A DNA stretch of 64,000 nt from Thermophilibacter provencensis (lineage in GTDB: Bacteria; Actinomycetota; Coriobacteriia; Coriobacteriales; Atopobiaceae). Below, piece by piece: positions 61,934 to 64,000 of this stretch. The stretch covers positions 124,001 to 188,000 of the forward strand of contig NZ_JAUDEA010000002.1 in assembly GCF_030372065.1 (NCBI RefSeq), read 5' to 3'. Within the stretch, counting starts at the first letter, position 1. Each line of letters starts with the position of its first letter. The position numbers and the translations under genes are program-made. The notes beneath the pieces are model-generated. The model worked only from the letters and a program-made list of their open reading frames with translations. It ran no database searches and had not been told where the DNA came from.

Positions 61934-61959
61934 GGGGCCCGGACGCTCGTCCGGGCCCC
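61934..61959 (-). terminator. hairpin between tpiA and secG
   Basis: GGGGCCCGGACG/CGTCCGGGCCCC, two-base loop, followed on the minus strand by TTTGTG. It may terminate or attenuate transcription before secG. Confidence 0.82.
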
Positions 61960-61986
61960 AGTCTCCACATCTGAGAGGATGAGAGG

Positions 61987-62754
61987 CTACGCCATGGCGC
62001 TCTTGACCATGGCCGCGAAGCTGTCGGCCTTGAGGGAGGCGCCGCCCACGAGGGCACCGTCGACGTCCTCCTTCTCGAGGAAGCCGGCGATGTTCTCGGG
62101 TTTGGCGGAGCCGCCGTAGAGCACGCGGATGCCGGAGGCGATCTCCTCGCCGAAGACCTCGACGAGGGTGGCACGGATGGCGCCGCAGACCTCCTGGGCG
62201 TCGTCGGCCGTGGCGGTCTTGCCGGTGCCGATGGCCCAGATGGGCTCGTAGGCGATCACGTACTTGGACGGGTCGGTGATCTCAAGGCCCTCGGTGTCCT
62301 TCTTGATCTGGTCGACCACGAACTCGACGTGCTTGCCCGCCTCGCGGACCTCGAGGGACTCGCCGCAGCAGGAGATGGGCACGATGCCGTGAGCCATGAG
62401 GGCCTTTGCCTTCTTGTTCACGTCCTCGTCCGTCTCGCCGAAGTAGTCGCGGCGCTCGGAGTGGCCGATGATGCAGTGGGTGGCGCCCACGGCCTCGAGC
62501 ATGCTGGGAGCGGTCTCGCCGGTGTAGGCGCCGGACTCCTCCCAGTAGACGTTCTGCGCGCCGAGCGCAAACGGTGCGCTCGTCTGCTCGATGACCTCGG
62601 AGACGCCCTTGAGGTCGACGGCGGGCGGGCAGACGACGACGTCAACGTCGCCGGTGCCGTCCTTGAGCTCGTCGGCAAGGCCCTGGGCGAGGACGACGCC
62701 CTCGCTGTAGGTCTTGTTCATCTTCCAGTTGCCAGCGATCATCCTCTTACGCAT
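61987..62754 (-). CDS. tpiA: triosephosphate isomerase
   Basis: 255 aa. Interconverts dihydroxyacetone phosphate and glyceraldehyde 3-phosphate in glycolysis. N-terminal AGNWKMNKT with catalytic Lys, IIGHSERRDYFGE with catalytic His, VIAYEPIWAIGTGKTA with catalytic Glu and flexible loop, and the phosphate-binding VLYGGSAKPEN and GALVGGASL. Its start overlaps the pgk stop by eight bases, so the two are coupled. Complete, normal length. Confidence 0.97.
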   Translation of the reverse strand: MRKRMIAGNWKMNKTYSEGVVLAQGLADELKDGTGDVDVVVCPPAVDLKGVSEVIEQTSAPFALGAQNVYWEESGAYTGETAPSMLEAVGATHCIIGHSERRDYFGETDEDVNKKAKALMAHGIVPISCCGESLEVREAGKHVEFVVDQIKKDTEGLEITDPSKYVIAYEPIWAIGTGKTATADDAQEVCGAIRATLVEVFGEEIASGIRVLYGGSAKPENIAGFLEKEDVDGALVGGASLKADSFAAMVKSAMA

Positions 62755-63937
62755 CGAGAAGCGCCTCCACTCCGGGAAGGGCCTTGCCCTCGACGAGCTC
62801 CATGGAGGCGCCGCCGCCCGTGGAGATCCAGCTCATCTTGTCGGCCAGGCCAAACTTGTTGATGGCCGCGACGGAGTCGCCACCGCCGATGATCGAGGTG
62901 CAGTCGGAGTCCGCGATGGCGCGGGCGACGGCCTCGGTGCCGTGAGCGAAGTTGTCAAACTCGAAGACGCCCATCGGGCCGTTCCAGAAGACGGTCTTGG
63001 CGGCCTTGACGGCCTCGGCGTAGAGCTTCTCGGTCTCGGGGCCGATGTCCATTCCCTCGCGGTCATCGGGGATGGCGTCGGAGGCAACGATCTCGGGCAC
63101 GGCGTCCTCGCCAAAGTGATCGGCAACGCGGTTGTCGATCGGGAGGAGGATCTTGACGCCCTTCTCCTCGGCCTTCTTCAGCATCTCACCGGCGCGCTCG
63201 ACCCAGTCCTCCTCCTTGAGGGACATGCCAACGCTCATGCCCTGGGCGAGGAAGAAGGTGTAGGCCATGCCGCCACCGATGATGAGGGTGTCAGCGGAGT
63301 CGATGAGGTGATCGAGGACGCCGATCTTGGAGGACACCTTGGAGCCGCCGACGATGGCGACGAAGGGACGCTCGGGCTCGGCGAAGATCGAGGTCAGGGT
63401 GTCGACCTCCTTCTCGAGCAGGAAGCCGGCGTAGGCGGGGAGATACGCGGCGGGGCCAACGACGGAGCCCTGCGCGCGGTGCGCGGTGCCGAAGGCGTCG
63501 AGGACGAAGATGTCACCGTAGGAGGCGAGGATCTTGGCGATCTCGGGGTCGTTCTTCTTCTCGCGCTTGTCAAAGCGGACGTTCTCGAGGACGAGGATCT
63601 CGCCGTCGGCGAGGGCGTCAACGGCGGCCTTTGCCTTCTCGCCATAGGTGTCGTCGACGAACTTCACGTCATAGCCGGTGAGCTCGGCGAGCTTGTCGGC
63701 GGCCGGCTTGAGGGAGAACTGGGGCTCGGGGCCGTCGCCCTTGGGGCGGCCGAGGTGGCTCATGAGGATGATCTTGGCGCCCTTGTCCTTGAGGTACTCG
63801 ATGGTGGGGATGGCGGCGCGGACGCGGGTGTCGTCGGTCACGACGCCGTCCTTCAGGGGGACGTTGAAGTCCACGCGCATGAGAACGCGCTTGCCCGCGA
63901 CGTCGGCGTCACGGACGGTCTTCTTGGTGAAGGCCAT
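62747..63937 (-). CDS. pgk: phosphoglycerate kinase
   Basis: 396 aa, ATG 63937 with AAAGGAG six bases upstream (GTG 63943 is less likely). Makes ATP from 1,3-bisphosphoglycerate. Contains RVDFNVPLKDG, ILMSHLGRPKG, VLENVRFDKREKKND, FVAIVGGSKVSSKIGVLD and FWNGPMGVFE, plus the C-terminal TSIIGGGDSVAAINKFG and ISTGGGASMELVEGK. First gene here of pgk-tpiA-secG; a gap gene may lie just outside the right edge. The remaining 63 bases of the window hold a GC-rich hairpin-like stretch. Confidence 0.97.
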   Translation of the reverse strand: MAFTKKTVRDADVAGKRVLMRVDFNVPLKDGVVTDDTRVRAAIPTIEYLKDKGAKIILMSHLGRPKGDGPEPQFSLKPAADKLAELTGYDVKFVDDTYGEKAKAAVDALADGEILVLENVRFDKREKKNDPEIAKILASYGDIFVLDAFGTAHRAQGSVVGPAAYLPAYAGFLLEKEVDTLTSIFAEPERPFVAIVGGSKVSSKIGVLDHLIDSADTLIIGGGMAYTFFLAQGMSVGMSLKEEDWVERAGEMLKKAEEKGVKILLPIDNRVADHFGEDAVPEIVASDAIPDDREGMDIGPETEKLYAEAVKAAKTVFWNGPMGVFEFDNFAHGTEAVARAIADSDCTSIIGGGDSVAAINKFGLADKMSWISTGGGASMELVEGKALPGVEALLDA

Positions 63938-64000
63938 GTTCACTCCTTTGACGATATCTTCCGAAAAGGGGGCGCGGCCGCGGCCCCGTGAGCTGCGACC

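Overview
The window is about 64 kb of high-GC, gene-dense bacterial chromosome. It reads as a Gram-positive actinobacterium of the class Coriobacteriia (Olsenella/Atopobium/Collinsella-like). The grounds are the GC content, glycerol-phosphate wall-polymer genes (four CDP-glycerol transferases, a TagD and an LtaS-like enzyme), ECF transporters, anaerobe-type enzymes (aldo/keto reductase with ferredoxin clusters, molybdenum hydroxylase) and the absence of outer-membrane genes. The genus is an inference; no rRNA is present.

Layout. 1-8.1 kb: a surface-polymer locus with a membrane acyltransferase (cut by the left edge), four CDP-glycerol glycerophosphotransferase-type enzymes (one fused to a family 2 glycosyltransferase) and the cytidylyltransferase TagD. 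8.4-9.1 kb: a HicA/HicB toxin-antitoxin pair. 9.1-17 kb: a giant coiled-coil FtsX permease, a fused ATPase-FtsX permease and a zinc metallopeptidase. 17-25 kb: CstA, then a response regulator, histidine kinase, ABC ATPase and FtsX permease operon. 25-31.7 kb: HAD phosphatase, SPFH protein, an unknown membrane protein, aldo/keto reductase, a TIM-barrel protein and xanthine phosphoribosyltransferase. 31.8-34.6 kb: ArsR repressor, HMA metallochaperone and P1B ATPase. 34.6-41 kb: a ddl-nagZ wall operon, a Cof-type phosphatase and an ECF transporter (A1-A2-T-S). 41-48.5 kb: a two-gene molybdenum hydroxylase and a heterodimeric ABC exporter. 48.5-53.8 kb: small genes, an ArfB-like hydrolase, an LtaS-like enzyme, tRNA-Val and a flippase-like protein. 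53.8-57.6 kb: a sulfur-transfer operon (cysteine desulfurase, MnmA, YbaK). 57.7-58.1 kb: tRNA-Gly, tRNA-Cys, tRNA-Gly. 58.2-61.3 kb: a partner-switching signalling pair. 61.3-64 kb: tRNA-Leu, then the pgk-tpiA-secG operon.

The most unusual feature is not a gene. The intergenic regions are packed with several families of inverted repeats (called A to F below). Each has its own core sequence, but nearly all carry the same short element, TTCTCG(C/G)C or its complement, in a loop or between arms. The octamer TTCTCGCC/GGCGAGAA is also scattered through genes, with roughly fifty exact copies by hand count where about one would be expected by chance. A second group of long, near-perfect palindromes (cores GGGGACAGACCCC, GGGACGTGTTTT, CCTGTCACCATTGTCA) resembles REP-type dispersed elements. 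One of these sits inside the first codons of an ABC permease gene.

All coordinates and counts were made by eye. Protein functions come from recognised motifs and family resemblance, not from database searches.
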